Notes: generated by a model not told the origin, from the sequence alone. Shown: positions 8,548 through 16,573, numbered from the stretch's first letter. The stretch: 49,716 bases of DNA from DASVCN01 sp040905665 (GCA_040905665.1 JBBDRD010000011.1:1-49716); one strand, 5' to 3'. Translations and numbers: made by a program.

Positions 8548-9582
8548 ATGAAGAAGTCCGTACTATTGTCAGTTCTTGCAGGGTTGGCGCTCGCCGTGGG
8601 CGGTGTCGCAGTGGGACAGAACGCGGAGCGACCCGGCGAAGGTGTTCAGGTACAGCCCGCCGTGGCAACGTGGGAATCGGCGTTGCCTATTGAGGCCATT
8701 TTCCGCGCTCTCCTGCAGGATCTTGGTTACGAGGTTGCGTCACCACAGGGCGTGTCCAACCCGATCTTCTATCAAGCCGTGACTCAAGGCGACGTCGACT
8801 ACTGGGCGAACGGCTGGTTCCCCATTCACAATGGCCAGCTGCCGGCTAACTTCGACGAAAGCGCCTCGCGTGTGGGCAAGATCGTCGAAGCGGGGGCCCT
8901 CGGAGGGTATCTGGTCGACAAGGCGTCGGTCGAGGAATTCGGCATCACCTCGCTCGAGGACTTCAAGCGTCCCGAGGTGAAAGAAGCGTTTGATGCCAAC
9001 GGCGACGGATTGGCCGACCTTGGCGCCTGCCCTCCGGGTTGGGGCTGCGAGCAGGTAATCAGCCACCATATGGATGTGTACGAGCTGCATGACCACGTCA
9101 ATCCCATCACGGCGAGCTATTCGGCTTCGTTCGCCGACATAGTGGCGCGCTATAACGCCGGCGAGCCCGTGCTGTACTACACTTGGACGCCCAACTACAC
9201 GACCGTGGAGCTGGTCCCGGGCGAAGACGTAATGTGGATCAATGTTCCCGAGATAATTACGAGCGAGGCGCAGGAGGGCCTGGAGGAGTTCATGAGCGTT
9301 AGCGGTGTCACGGGCGCCGTGAGCGATCCGCTGGATATGGGCTTCGTGGCGAGCGACATTCGTGCGGTGGCCAATAATCAATTTCTCGAGGAGAACCCGG
9401 CCGCAGAGCGCCTCTTCGAGCAGATCACGATTCCGCTCGAAGATATTACCAACATGACCGTTCGCATCGCACAGGGCGAGAACAGTGACGACGAGATCCT
9501 GGCGATGGCTCAAGAGTGGATCTCCGAAAACAGCAACACCGTGGATGGCTGGCTCGAGGAGGCGCGTTCCGCTGCCGACTAA
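8548..9582 (+). CDS. proX: Glycine betaine-type ABC transporter, substrate-binding protein (system 2)
   Basis: 344 aa secreted protein of the E. coli ProX type, distinct from the system 1 binding protein. A signal peptide (VLLSVLAGLALAVGGVAVGQ) is followed by the diagnostic segment PAVATWESALPIEAIF, then DVDYWANGWFPIHNGQLP and LYYTWTPNYTTVELVPG; the Trp/Tyr residues are candidates for the betaine cage. The paired Cys in ACPPGWGCEQV resembles the ProX disulfide loop. The start codon follows GTGGAGGCAGA, a good ribosome binding site. Because the two systems pair different binding-protein subtypes, they probably differ in ligand or affinity. A strong hairpin follows the gene. Confidence 0.92.
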   Translation: MKKSVLLSVLAGLALAVGGVAVGQNAERPGEGVQVQPAVATWESALPIEAIFRALLQDLGYEVASPQGVSNPIFYQAVTQGDVDYWANGWFPIHNGQLPANFDESASRVGKIVEAGALGGYLVDKASVEEFGITSLEDFKRPEVKEAFDANGDGLADLGACPPGWGCEQVISHHMDVYELHDHVNPITASYSASFADIVARYNAGEPVLYYTWTPNYTTVELVPGEDVMWINVPEIITSEAQEGLEEFMSVSGVTGAVSDPLDMGFVASDIRAVANNQFLEENPAAERLFEQITIPLEDITNMTVRIAQGENSDDEILAMAQEWISENSNTVDGWLEEARSAAD

Positions 9583-9617
9583 TCACGGCCGCTAGAATCG
9601 GCTGAAAGCAGCCGGCA

Positions 9618-9646
9618 GGCGAGGGGTTCGATATGGGTCCCTCGCC
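9618..9646 (+). terminator. Hairpin after system 2 binding-protein gene
   Basis: GGCGAGGG (9618-9625) pairs perfectly with CCCTCGCC (9639-9646) across a 13-nt loop, 36 bp after the proX stop codon. The run of T expected after an intrinsic terminator is weak (ATTCACGTAAT), so it may stop transcription inefficiently or only stabilise the mRNA end. Confidence 0.5.
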
Positions 9647-9739
9647 ATTCACGTAATACAGAACTTCGTTCCGTCCCGGCGGGCCCGGTCGCCCTACTGA
9701 TTCTGGGCAAGTGACACCGAGAGTCAATGGGCGATAGGC

Positions 9740-9745
9740 TATACT
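9740..9745 (+). promoter_or_regulatory. Candidate -10 for the gfh1 transcript
   Basis: TATACT closely matches the consensus, about 80 nt upstream of the Gre-family start codon. No clear -35 lies at 16-18 bp; GTGACA (9711-9716) is 23 bp away, too far for standard spacing. Confidence 0.35.
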
Positions 9746-9769
9746 GCTGGCGTCAAATAACGAACAGCG

Positions 9770-9802
9770 CTTGCCTCCACCGGTTTTCCGGTCGGGGGCA
9801 AG
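9770..9802 (+). promoter_or_regulatory. Structured leader hairpin upstream of gfh1
   Basis: CTTGCC...GGCAAG at the ends and ACCGG-TTTT-CCGGT at the tip form one long hairpin interrupted by a small internal mismatch. It lies between the candidate promoter and the AGGAGG ribosome binding site (9816-9821). There is no U-tract, so it is more likely a leader structure than a terminator. Confidence 0.4.
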
Positions 9803-9826
9803 CGTGTATACCGGCAGGAGGAAGCC

Positions 9827-10294
9827 ATGGCGCAGGTTCGCCTTACGCAGGAAGGGCACGACCGTCTCAAGCTACAGCTCGAGCAGGAGTTCGAGCGGAT
9901 GGAGGAGGCGACTCGGATCCTCCGGGAGCTCACCGGCTCTTCGGACGATTACGACGACTCGGGCCTCGAGGAGGCTAAGCGTGAGAAGGCCCGCCTCGAG
10001 ATGCGCATCGACAACCTGGAAGACCAGCTCAATCGCGCCGAGATCATCGAAGTACACGAGCTCGACAAGGTCGATCTGGGCGCGATGATAATGCTGCAGG
10101 ACACGGCCTCGAAGGAGGCGTTCGAAGTCCAGGTGGTGTCTCCGGTCGAGGCCGGAGTACTCGAGGGGGAGATCCCCAAAGTGAGCGACGAGTCTCCCTT
10201 GGGTCGGGCGCTCATGGGGCGCAAGCCCGGAGATACGGTAGAGGTGGTAATCAATAACCGCCGAACGGAGTACAACTTGATGTCGATCAGATAG
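9827..10294 (+). CDS. gfh1: Gfh1-like Gre-family factor (RNA polymerase secondary-channel binder)
   Basis: 155 aa. The two-domain Gre layout is present: an N-terminal antiparallel coiled coil (about 5-75) and a C-terminal FKBP-like domain (about 80-155, with PVEAGVLEGEIPKVSDESPLG). At the coiled-coil tip, where GreA has its LRENAEYH-type sequence with two catalytic acids, this protein has GSSDDYDDSGLEEAK. That four-acid tip is the hallmark of Thermus Gfh1, which enters the secondary channel and inhibits RNA polymerase instead of stimulating transcript cleavage. I therefore call it Gfh1 rather than GreA. AGGAGG precedes the ATG. No second Gre factor is in the window. Assignment rests on remembered Gfh1 sequence features. 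Confidence 0.85.
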   Translation: MAQVRLTQEGHDRLKLQLEQEFERMEEATRILRELTGSSDDYDDSGLEEAKREKARLEMRIDNLEDQLNRAEIIEVHELDKVDLGAMIMLQDTASKEAFEVQVVSPVEAGVLEGEIPKVSDESPLGRALMGRKPGDTVEVVINNRRTEYNLMSIR

Positions 10295-10368
10295 TCTCTC
10301 AGGTAGCTCCGTGGAAGGCGCGGGTCCAAAGATGGGCGAGCTGCTGTCGTTACAAGGCGCGTAGCGCG

Positions 10369-10374
10369 TACACT
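10369..10374 (+). promoter_or_regulatory. Candidate -10 of a leaderless lysS promoter
   Basis: TACACT ends 8 nt before the lysS ATG, and no Shine-Dalgarno lies in that interval. A weak GTTACA is 14 bp upstream. Confidence 0.4.
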
Positions 10375-10382
10375 GGTACGTT

Positions 10383-11948
10383 ATGTTGGAGAAGTCCCTT
10401 CAGGAACAGCGGCAACAGCGACTCCAGAACCTCGAACAGCTCATGGAGTTTGGCTTCGAGGCCTACCCGTACGGCTATCGGGCGACACACAAGGCGGCCG
10501 AACTTCAGGAGCTCTTCGGCGGCAAGAAGGCGGGTGAGCTAGCCGGCGACCAAACCGGCGAGCCGGCCCGCGATCAAGCTGGCAACAATGCAGCCGACCA
10601 GGCTGGGAACCAAGCCGGCGAACCGTGGGACGAGGAGGTCATCGTAGCGGGCCGGGCGATGACCATCCGCAGGATGGGGAAGGTTACTTTCGCGACCCTG
10701 GCGGACTCGTCGGGCGCAATCCAAGCCTACTTCCAGCGAGATGAGCTCGAACAGTACAAGGCGCTCAAGAAAATCGACCTGGGCGACTGGCTGGAGGTGC
10801 GCGGCACGCTGTTCGTCACCAAAACGGGGGAACTCACGGTGCGGGTACGTGACTTCCGACCGCTGGTGAAGTCGCTGCGTCCACTTCCCGACAAGTTTCA
10901 CGGCCTCTCCGACAAAGAGCAGCGCTACCGGCAGCGTCATCTCGACCTGATGGTCAACCCAGAGGTGCGCCGCGCCTTCGAGTTGCGTTCCAAGGCGATT
11001 TCCTTCATCCGCCGCTACCTCGATGACTTGGACTTTCTCGAGGTGGAGACGCCGGTACTTCAGGCAATACCGGGTGGCGCCGAGGCCCGGCCCTTCATCA
11101 CCCATCACAACGCCCTCGATTACGACTACCACTTGCGAATCTCCCTCGAGCTCTACCTAAAGCGGCTGATCGTGGGCGGATTCGAGGCCGTCTACGAGAT
11201 CGGCCGGAACTTCCGCAACGAGGGGATCTCCTACAAGCACAATCCCGAGTACACGATGCTTGAACTCTACTGGGCGGGACGCGACTATCTGGACATTCTG
11301 GCGCTGGTGGAGCAGATGTACTCGCGGCTGATACAGCAGGTCACGGGCTCGATGGTCATCAGTTATCAGGGTCGGCAGCTCGACTTCACTCCGCCTTGGT
11401 CGCGGGTCGACTTTACCGGCGAAATCGCCCGGCGGGCCGGCATCGAGTTCGACCTTCAGGATGAGGGGAAATTGCGTAGCTGGCTGGCGCGTAACCATCC
11501 CGATAGGAGTGATGAGACGCTCGAGCGGCAACCACTCAGTCAGGTTTACAACAAGCTCTACGACATCTACCTCGAGCCGCACCTGGTCCAGCCAACCTTC
11601 GTGATGGACCATCCGCTGGCGATAAGCCCGCTCGCCAAGAGGCATCGCACCCGGCCCGGGCTAGTGGAACGATTCGAGCCGGTCGCGGTGGGCATGGAGC
11701 TGGGTAACGCCTTCAGTGAGCTGAACGATCCGATTGAGCAACGCGAACGGTTCGAGTTGCAGCAGAGGCTCCGAGAAGGTGGCGACGACGAGGCCCACCG
11801 GGTAGACGAGGAGTTCCTGAGTGCACTGGAGTTCGGCATGCCGCCAACCGGCGGCCTGGGTTTGGGTATCGACCGGCTCGTGATGCTGCTCGCCGGCGTA
11901 TCAAGTATCCGTGACGTGATCCTGTTCCCGCTGCTGCGGCCCGAGTAG
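10383..11948 (+). CDS. lysS: Lysyl-tRNA synthetase (class II) with a repetitive insertion
   Basis: 521 aa. It charges tRNA-Lys with lysine. The N-terminal OB-fold anticodon-binding domain (about 85-190, AGRAMTIRRMGKVTFA) and the class II catalytic core are intact: motif 1 region FLEVETPVLQ, motif 2 EIGRNFRNEGISYKHNPEYTML in overlapping parts, and motif 3 GLGLGIDRLVMLLAG. Between the N-terminal helices and the OB fold, residues about 49-82 form a low-complexity insert of AGDQ/AGNQ/AGEP units where E. coli LysRS has a loop of about 13 residues. The insert sits outside the active site and probably loops out. Translation start is the ATG at 10383, with no ribosome binding site but a -10-like hexamer 8 nt upstream. 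It follows gfh1 by about 90 bp. Confidence 0.95.
   Translation: MLEKSLQEQRQQRLQNLEQLMEFGFEAYPYGYRATHKAAELQELFGGKKAGELAGDQTGEPARDQAGNNAADQAGNQAGEPWDEEVIVAGRAMTIRRMGKVTFATLADSSGAIQAYFQRDELEQYKALKKIDLGDWLEVRGTLFVTKTGELTVRVRDFRPLVKSLRPLPDKFHGLSDKEQRYRQRHLDLMVNPEVRRAFELRSKAISFIRRYLDDLDFLEVETPVLQAIPGGAEARPFITHHNALDYDYHLRISLELYLKRLIVGGFEAVYEIGRNFRNEGISYKHNPEYTMLELYWAGRDYLDILALVEQMYSRLIQQVTGSMVISYQGRQLDFTPPWSRVDFTGEIARRAGIEFDLQDEGKLRSWLARNHPDRSDETLERQPLSQVYNKLYDIYLEPHLVQPTFVMDHPLAISPLAKRHRTRPGLVERFEPVAVGMELGNAFSELNDPIEQRERFELQQRLREGGDDEAHRVDEEFLSALEFGMPPTGGLGLGIDRLVMLLAGVSSIRDVILFPLLRPE
10532..10622 (+). repeat. Degenerate 12-nt coding repeats inside lysS
   Basis: Imperfect 12-nt units (variants of GCCGGCGACCAA and GACCAGGCTGGG) repeat in frame about seven times and encode the AGDQ/AGNQ/AGEP tract. 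Units differ at third positions as well as coding positions, so the array is not freshly expanded. Confidence 0.7.
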
Positions 11949-12148
11949 GCGTGAGCACTTTCACTCATCGGCTTGTAACTCTTGCAAACTTCTCAGGCCT
12001 ATTGCATAATATTCTCAAGCTTTGAGGAGACCTCTGCACCCCGCTGCCCCCCCGGCGGAGCGATTCTCAAAGCCTTTTCTTTTACCTCCTGATTCTTTTG
12101 CCTTCTGAACAAACTTGGACGACTAAGGCGGTCTTGTCAACAAGAAGC

Positions 12149-12170
12149 GGGGGCGACCAGAGCCGCCCCC
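12149..12170 (-). terminator. Hairpin downstream of the DUF4397 gene
   Basis: GGGGGCG (12149-12155) pairs with CGCCCCC (12164-12170) across an 8-nt loop. On the minus strand it is followed by GCTTCTTGTT, moderately T-rich, and lies about 65 bp past the stop codon of the minus-strand gene. It may also serve the convergent lysS. The rest of 11949-12236 has no gene; a pyrimidine-rich stretch around 12070-12110 is notable but unexplained. Confidence 0.45.
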
Positions 12171-12236
12171 ATTCGTTCCACTGTCCACTGTGATGCGTTC
12201 CCTCGAACTATCCGGTTTTGCGCTTCGACTTCGGGG

Positions 12237-13301
12237 TCAGTCGTTAGCCGGTTCTTCGGTCGAAGGCTTTTCCGCAGGCTCTTCAGTTGCCGGTTCCTCT
12301 GTCGCCGGTTCATCAGTTTCGGGCTCTTCGGTGTCGAGTTCCTCACCCTCCTCGCCGGCACCTCCGCCGGCAGTCTCAACATCATTCCCACCTTCGTCGC
12401 GACCCTGCGCGGCTAGATCCTCCCCGGCCGGCATTCCCAGCTCTACCGGGGCAATGCTCGAGCCCAATATGGTGAGTGGCGCCTGCTCTACCGGGGTTCC
12501 TACCACATAGACGGTGTTCAGGTTGCCGGACTCCAGGTTGACGGCGTCGAGCGTCAGCGCCGCGGCGCGAGATCCCGAGAGTCGAACCTCGAGATCCTCC
12601 ACTCCGCCCTCGTACGAGGTGTAAGGGCTGGAATCGCCGAACCCCACGTTGTTGACGATAGTGCCCTGCTCGCCCACAACAGCGAGGTCCAACGCTTCGG
12701 TACCGGGAGCGGCGTGAATCACCCGCACCAGTGTTTCGCCTTCATTTGGCACCCGGGTCAGATCGTCCTCCAACAGGCTGAATTGCAGGGCAAGCCGGTC
12801 GCGGTTGCCGTCGCCGTCGCCAAAGAGATTCTGAAAGAACGAGAAGAAGCCGCCGTTCCCTTCATCTTCTGCCTGATCGCCCTGCGCTTCGGCGGGCAGC
12901 ACGAGTCCCATTGCCGCCAGAGTGTAGTAGTTTCCGCGGGCGAAGCTATGCTCCTGCTCTACCGTTCCCTCGATCCCTTCGGCACTGATCGTGTAGTTGC
13001 CGGCAGGAATCTCGACGTAGCCGGTAAAACTCTGGTAGCTGACGGGTGAGAATTGATCGGAGCTGAAGGAGGCGGCTGCCTCTTCATCAGTGGGCGTGAA
13101 GTTGACGGTCATTTCCGGCGCGTTCGGCGAAAAGTGAGCCAGACGGACCCAGGCGACATCCGGTATCTCCGGCGCCGGTTCGCCCAGCTCGGTTGAGGGC
13201 GCCACGGGATCCATCGGCTGGGTCACGTCTTGAGCTACAGCTCCCAAGCCCGCTCCCAGCGCGAGGAGCAGCGCGAGTAATAGTTTTTCCACCCTTTTCA
13301 T
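12237..13301 (-). CDS. Secreted DUF4397-domain protein with acidic repeat tail
   Basis: 354 aa. A signal peptide (LLLALLLALGAGLGAVAQ) leads into a beta-rich protein with the DUF4397 pattern WVRLAHFSPNAPEMTVNF near residue 50, and a second partial match LVRVIHAAPGTEALDLAVVG near residue 205. DUF4397 proteins are extracellular beta-sandwich proteins of unknown biochemical role. An insert of Gly/Asp/Phe-rich sequence (GNGGFFSFFQNLFGDGDGN) separates the two. The C-terminal 50 residues are a Thr/Glu/Pro tract (TEEPATEEPAEKP) that looks like a disordered cell-surface stalk. I start at 13301 because GGGGGAGGT lies 6 nt upstream and the signal peptide then begins properly. The gene diverges from the Crp-type regulator. 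Confidence 0.82.
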   Translation of the reverse strand: MKRVEKLLLALLLALGAGLGAVAQDVTQPMDPVAPSTELGEPAPEIPDVAWVRLAHFSPNAPEMTVNFTPTDEEAAASFSSDQFSPVSYQSFTGYVEIPAGNYTISAEGIEGTVEQEHSFARGNYYTLAAMGLVLPAEAQGDQAEDEGNGGFFSFFQNLFGDGDGNRDRLALQFSLLEDDLTRVPNEGETLVRVIHAAPGTEALDLAVVGEQGTIVNNVGFGDSSPYTSYEGGVEDLEVRLSGSRAAALTLDAVNLESGNLNTVYVVGTPVEQAPLTILGSSIAPVELGMPAGEDLAAQGRDEGGNDVETAGGGAGEEGEELDTEEPETDEPATEEPATEEPAEKPSTEEPAND

Positions 13302-13545
13302 GCAACTACCTCCCCCAACCGTTGGACTCAACCCAAAAGTCCCTTTGCGGCACTCAAAAGATAGCGGTGCGGGGAGTGTGGCATATTGGCGTTCGTTACG
13401 ATGTTTACAATTCACGGTCGATAGAGCACGATTCACATGACACTTTGAACCCTGCCCCGAACCCTTCACATCGGAATCACGACCTTCTCATCGCTGCCAA
13501 GAGCACGGTGAGGATGCGGGATCCAACGGGGGGAGGATTTACAGC

Positions 13546-14232
13546 ATGTCAGATTTCGTATTGCAAAGGGACACCAATGGGCGGCAGCAAATACCGGGGG
13601 ACTTCTTCGAGGAGAAGTTCCAGAACGTCAGGCTGGCGCCCCGTCAACCGCTTTACCACGAGGGGGACGGGCCCGAATCATTCTATCGGGTCCAAAGAGG
13701 ACTGATTCGCCTGATGCGCATCAAGCCCGACGGTCGCAGCGTTACGCTGAGACACGTACTTCCGGGAGATTTGTTCGGGGAGGAGATCTTCATTGGGGCC
13801 AAGCGGTTTGCCGACGCCGAAGCGGCCACCGAAGCCGTCGTTGAAGTGTTCGACGCACGCGACTTACGCGGACCCAATGTACTGGGCGTCGTCCACTCGC
13901 TGGTCACTCAAACGAAGCGGCTGCTCAACGATGAGTACGACTTCCAGGTGGGTTACCTGCGCGAGAGAATCGCTCGCTACTTGTGCAAGCTGATAAAAAC
14001 GCCGTTGGCCGAGAGGGCCGAGGACGGTTCTTGGAGAATATGCGCCTCGCATGAGTTGATTGCCGAGGGGACCGCCAGCACCCGCGAGAGCGTTTCGAAG
14101 GAGCTGGCCGACATGAGGCACGACAGCATCATCGACACCGGCTATCGCAGCATCTCGATCACCGACCTTAGGGCGTTGAGGCGGCTGGGAGATCCCGAAG
14201 GCGCGCTGGTGGGCTCACCCGGTCAGGCCTAA
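13546..14232 (+). CDS. Crp/Fnr-family transcriptional regulator
   Basis: 228 aa. The N-terminal half is a cyclic-nucleotide-binding beta-roll (QPLYHEGDGPESFYRVQRGLIRL in overlapping view, then HVLPGDLFGEE). A long dimerisation helix (about 115-145) follows, then a winged helix-turn-helix in which HELIAEGTASTRESVSKELADM is the recognition region. In the nucleotide pocket the usual RSA(T)A motif is replaced by FADAEAATEAVVEV, so cAMP binding is doubtful; Thermus SdrP-like members also act without effector. No Fnr-type N-terminal cysteines are present. GGGGGGAGG lies upstream of the ATG with about 9 nt spacing. It diverges from the DUF4397 gene and may regulate it. Confidence 0.88.
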   Translation: MSDFVLQRDTNGRQQIPGDFFEEKFQNVRLAPRQPLYHEGDGPESFYRVQRGLIRLMRIKPDGRSVTLRHVLPGDLFGEEIFIGAKRFADAEAATEAVVEVFDARDLRGPNVLGVVHSLVTQTKRLLNDEYDFQVGYLRERIARYLCKLIKTPLAERAEDGSWRICASHELIAEGTASTRESVSKELADMRHDSIIDTGYRSISITDLRALRRLGDPEGALVGSPGQA

Positions 14233-14333
14233 CACAGGCGCCTACTGACCTAACACTGGCACCTAGGCGCTTAACACGAGCATTCGACGCCAGGCGCAGC
14301 GGGAAACGAATGGGCGCGCCAGTCGGCGGGGCA

Positions 14334-14339
14334 TAATAT
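14334..14339 (+). promoter_or_regulatory. Candidate -10 of a leaderless promoter for the GH13 gene
   Basis: TAATAT, within GCATAATATG, ends 6 nt before the ATG at 14346. No Shine-Dalgarno is present between them. Confidence 0.5.
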
Positions 14340-14345
14340 GACTCA

Positions 14346-15797
14346 ATGTCATTGACTGCTCCGCCGTCCTGGGTCGAGGACGCCATTTTCTATCAGATTT
14401 TCCCCGATCGTTTCGCCCGCAGCACGAGGGTGCCTAAGCCGGACCGTCTGGAACCGTGGGATTCCACTCCTACCCTTCATGGCTACAAGGGCGGCGACCT
14501 GCTTGGGGTGAGCGAGCGACTCGATCTCCTCGCCGAGCTGGGAATCAACGCCCTCTACTTCACGCCGGTCTTCCAGAGCGCCTCGAACCATCGCTACCAC
14601 ACCCACGACTACTATCGCATCGATCCCATGCTGGGCGGCAACGGGGCTCTCGAGGAGCTGATCGAACGGGCGCACGACCGTGGCATGCGGATCATCCTTG
14701 ACGGCGTGTTCAACCACGCCAGCCGCGGCTTCTTTCAGTTCTCCGATATTCTCGAGAACGGTCCTCATAGCGCCTACCTCGACTGGTTCCACGTTCGCCG
14801 CTTCCCGCTCAACGCCTACGGCGAGGGCGGCTTGGGCTACGACGCCTGGTGGAACCTTCCGGCGCTCCCGAAATTCAATACCGACACTCCTGCCGTTCGC
14901 GAGTACCTCTGGGAAGTTGCCGAGTACTGGCTGAGAGCGGGCATCGACGGCTGGCGCCTCGACGTCCCCAACGAAATTGATGACGACAGCTTCTGGCAGG
15001 AGTTCCGGCGCCGCTGCCGGAGCGTGAATCCCGATTGCTACCTGGTAGGGGAGATCTGGGGTGACGCCGACCGCTGGCTGCAAGGGGACCAGTTCGATGC
15101 GGTGATGAACTACCCATTCACCCGCGCCGCGCTCGGTTTCGTGGCGAACGACATGAATCACGCCGAGATAGCAAAGTGCGGTTACGTAGGGGTCGATCAT
15201 CTGGACGCGGCGGGATTCGCGAACGAGGCGACACGGCTGCTCGCGCGCCGGCGGCAGGAAACGACCTTCTCTCAGCTCAATCTGATCGGCTCGCACGATA
15301 CTCCCCGCGCACTCAACGTCCTCTGCGAAGACCGGCAGGCGTTGCGCATGGCTTTCTTGTTGCTCATGACGTTCCCCGGTGCGCCCTGCGTCTACTACGG
15401 CGACGAGATCGGCCTGAGCGGGGGCCACGACCCTTACTGCCGCGGCACGATCCCGTGGGATGAGGAGGCGCGGTGGGACCACGGCCTGCGCGACTACGTG
15501 CAGCAACTGATCTCGCTGCGGCACGAGAACTCGGCCCTGCGTCGGGGTGAGTTCAAAGTATTGCATGCAACCGGTGGCCTCCTGCTGTTCGCCAGACAGG
15601 ATGGCCGAAACCGCGTGATCGTGGCGCTTAACCGCGACGAGCGGCAGCTGCCGTTGGATTTCGCAGCGGCAACCGAAGGGCTGGCAGGGGAGTATCACGA
15701 CCCTATAAGCGGGCTGCGTCTCACGGTCGAAGACCGGCGCGTACACGGCTTCGATGTGCCACCGCGGCGGGGAACGATCTATCTGCATCAGGGCTAG
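14346..15797 (+). CDS. GH13 alpha-amylase family glycosidase (neopullulanase/cyclomaltodextrinase-like)
   Basis: 483 aa cytoplasmic alpha-glucan hydrolase; no signal peptide. The TIM-barrel motifs of GH13 are all visible: DGVFNH (119-124), GWRLDVPNE with nucleophile D206, GEIWG with acid/base E236, and SHD with D318. The N-terminus AIFYQIFPDRFA and the segment HDYYRIDPMLGG are typical of the neopullulanase/cyclomaltodextrinase subgroup. The protein lacks the N-terminal CBM34-like domain that makes most of these dimeric, and is about 100 residues shorter. Its likely job is hydrolysis of maltodextrins or cyclodextrins. There is no ribosome binding site and the gene appears leaderless. The MazG-like gene follows after 80 bp. 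Confidence 0.9.
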   Translation: MSLTAPPSWVEDAIFYQIFPDRFARSTRVPKPDRLEPWDSTPTLHGYKGGDLLGVSERLDLLAELGINALYFTPVFQSASNHRYHTHDYYRIDPMLGGNGALEELIERAHDRGMRIILDGVFNHASRGFFQFSDILENGPHSAYLDWFHVRRFPLNAYGEGGLGYDAWWNLPALPKFNTDTPAVREYLWEVAEYWLRAGIDGWRLDVPNEIDDDSFWQEFRRRCRSVNPDCYLVGEIWGDADRWLQGDQFDAVMNYPFTRAALGFVANDMNHAEIAKCGYVGVDHLDAAGFANEATRLLARRRQETTFSQLNLIGSHDTPRALNVLCEDRQALRMAFLLLMTFPGAPCVYYGDEIGLSGGHDPYCRGTIPWDEEARWDHGLRDYVQQLISLRHENSALRRGEFKVLHATGGLLLFARQDGRNRVIVALNRDERQLPLDFAAATEGLAGEYHDPISGLRLTVEDRRVHGFDVPPRRGTIYLHQG

Positions 15798-15839
15798 GTC
15801 TTTCGGGGAACGCGGAGGCCCAACAGCTAGAATAGCCGG

Positions 15840-15881
15840 ATGACCATTGACGAGGCGCAAGAGTCCGAGGGCCGCGAATGA
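15840..15881 (+). CDS. Leaderless 13-codon upstream ORF coupled to the MazG-like gene
   Basis: ATG at 15840 begins 6 nt after a TAGAAT hexamer (15828-15833), the leaderless layout. The frame encodes MTIDEAQESEGRE and ends in TGA at 15879-15881. That stop overlaps the ATG (15878) of the next gene as ATGA, a classic re-initiation junction. The MazG-like gene itself has only a weak ribosome binding site, so translation of this small frame may deliver ribosomes to it. Alternatively it is chance. Confidence 0.45.
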   Translation: MTIDEAQESEGRE

Positions 15882-16300
15882 GGGCCCAAAGTAATGCCGA
15901 GCGCGTCCGGGAGTTCCATGAGGAGATGGGCGAGTCCTTGCCTGAAACGCCAAGCTTTCCGGGGCGGGAGCTACTGGCGCTACGCCGCAAACTGATCGAA
16001 GAGGAGAACGCAGAGGTGATGGAAGCGCTTTCGCGCTTGCGGGGTGCGTCGCCCGAAGAGCTCGAGGAGTGCTTAGCGGAAACGGCGCACGAGCTGGCCG
16101 ACCTCCTCTACGTGACCTATGGGGCTTTGCTGTGGTTCGGGATCGACGCCGACGCGGTATTCGACGAGGTTCACAGCGCGAACATGCGCAAGACCACCGG
16201 GCCCAAGCGGGCCGACGGCAAGCAGCTCAAGCCACCCGGCTGGGAGCCGGCGGACGTCGCCGCGGTGATCGAGCGGGGGCGGCGGAAGGGAGGGGTCTGA
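15878..16300 (+). CDS. MazG-like nucleotide pyrophosphohydrolase
   Basis: 140 aa all-alpha NTP pyrophosphohydrolase. The metal-binding helices are recognisable: LRRKLIEEENAEVMEAL (EExxE) and ETAHELADLLYVTYG (ExxD). A conserved tail follows, with HSANMRKTTGPKRADGKQLK and PPGWEPADV. Single-domain members hydrolyse NTPs or modified dNTPs to the monophosphate and pyrophosphate, often as house-cleaning enzymes; the DGK and PPGW motifs match the MazG-like phosphoribosyl-ATP-pyrophosphohydrolase-related subgroup. Start choice: the ATG overlaps the stop of a short leaderless frame. A strong intrinsic terminator follows at 16366. Confidence 0.85.
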   Translation: MRAQSNAERVREFHEEMGESLPETPSFPGRELLALRRKLIEEENAEVMEALSRLRGASPEELEECLAETAHELADLLYVTYGALLWFGIDADAVFDEVHSANMRKTTGPKRADGKQLKPPGWEPADVAAVIERGRRKGGV

Positions 16301-16365
16301 AGGTGCCTTCGCGCTTGTAACTGTCACGCTAAGAACTTTCAAACTGCGCACTCTCCAAACGGTGA

Positions 16366-16400
16366 ACCGGGCCAAGCATAACGCTTGGCCCGGTTTTGTT
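16366..16400 (+). terminator. Strong intrinsic terminator
   Basis: ACCGGGCCAAGC (16366-16377) pairs perfectly with GCTTGGCCCGGT (16383-16394) over a 5-nt loop and is followed by TTTGTTGTCC. It ends the GH13-mazG transcript and insulates amtB. A shadow reading in reverse also gives an A-rich flank, but no gene uses that direction. Confidence 0.85.
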
Positions 16401-16503
16401 GTCCTAATGTCCATCTGTACTAAGAGGAGGCGACAAGCGTAACGAGAGGATGTAACAGTACGTCGAAAAATGGCGCAAAAGAGGCATACTGTGCACGGGC
16501 AGA

Positions 16504-16532
16504 TTGACGGATGACAAACGTAGTGATAACGT
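16504..16532 (+). promoter_or_regulatory. Sigma-70-type promoter for amtB-glnK
   Basis: TTGACG (16504-16509) and TAACGT (16527-16532) are separated by exactly 17 bp. Transcription would start near 16539, about 35 nt before the amtB ATG. Confidence 0.6.
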
Positions 16533-16573
16533 TCGATCACGCCAACGACCGTCGGGTTGGCGGGAGGTGTCGA

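Noticed and set aside
9827..10294. Plain GreA annotation
   Set aside because: The coiled-coil tip has the four-acid Gfh1 pattern, not the GreA motif with its two catalytic acids in context.
14349..15953. 534-aa open frame on the minus strand opposite the GH13 gene
   Set aside because: Shadow of a strongly conserved glycosidase; no domain, no ribosome binding site, codon use reflects the opposite strand.
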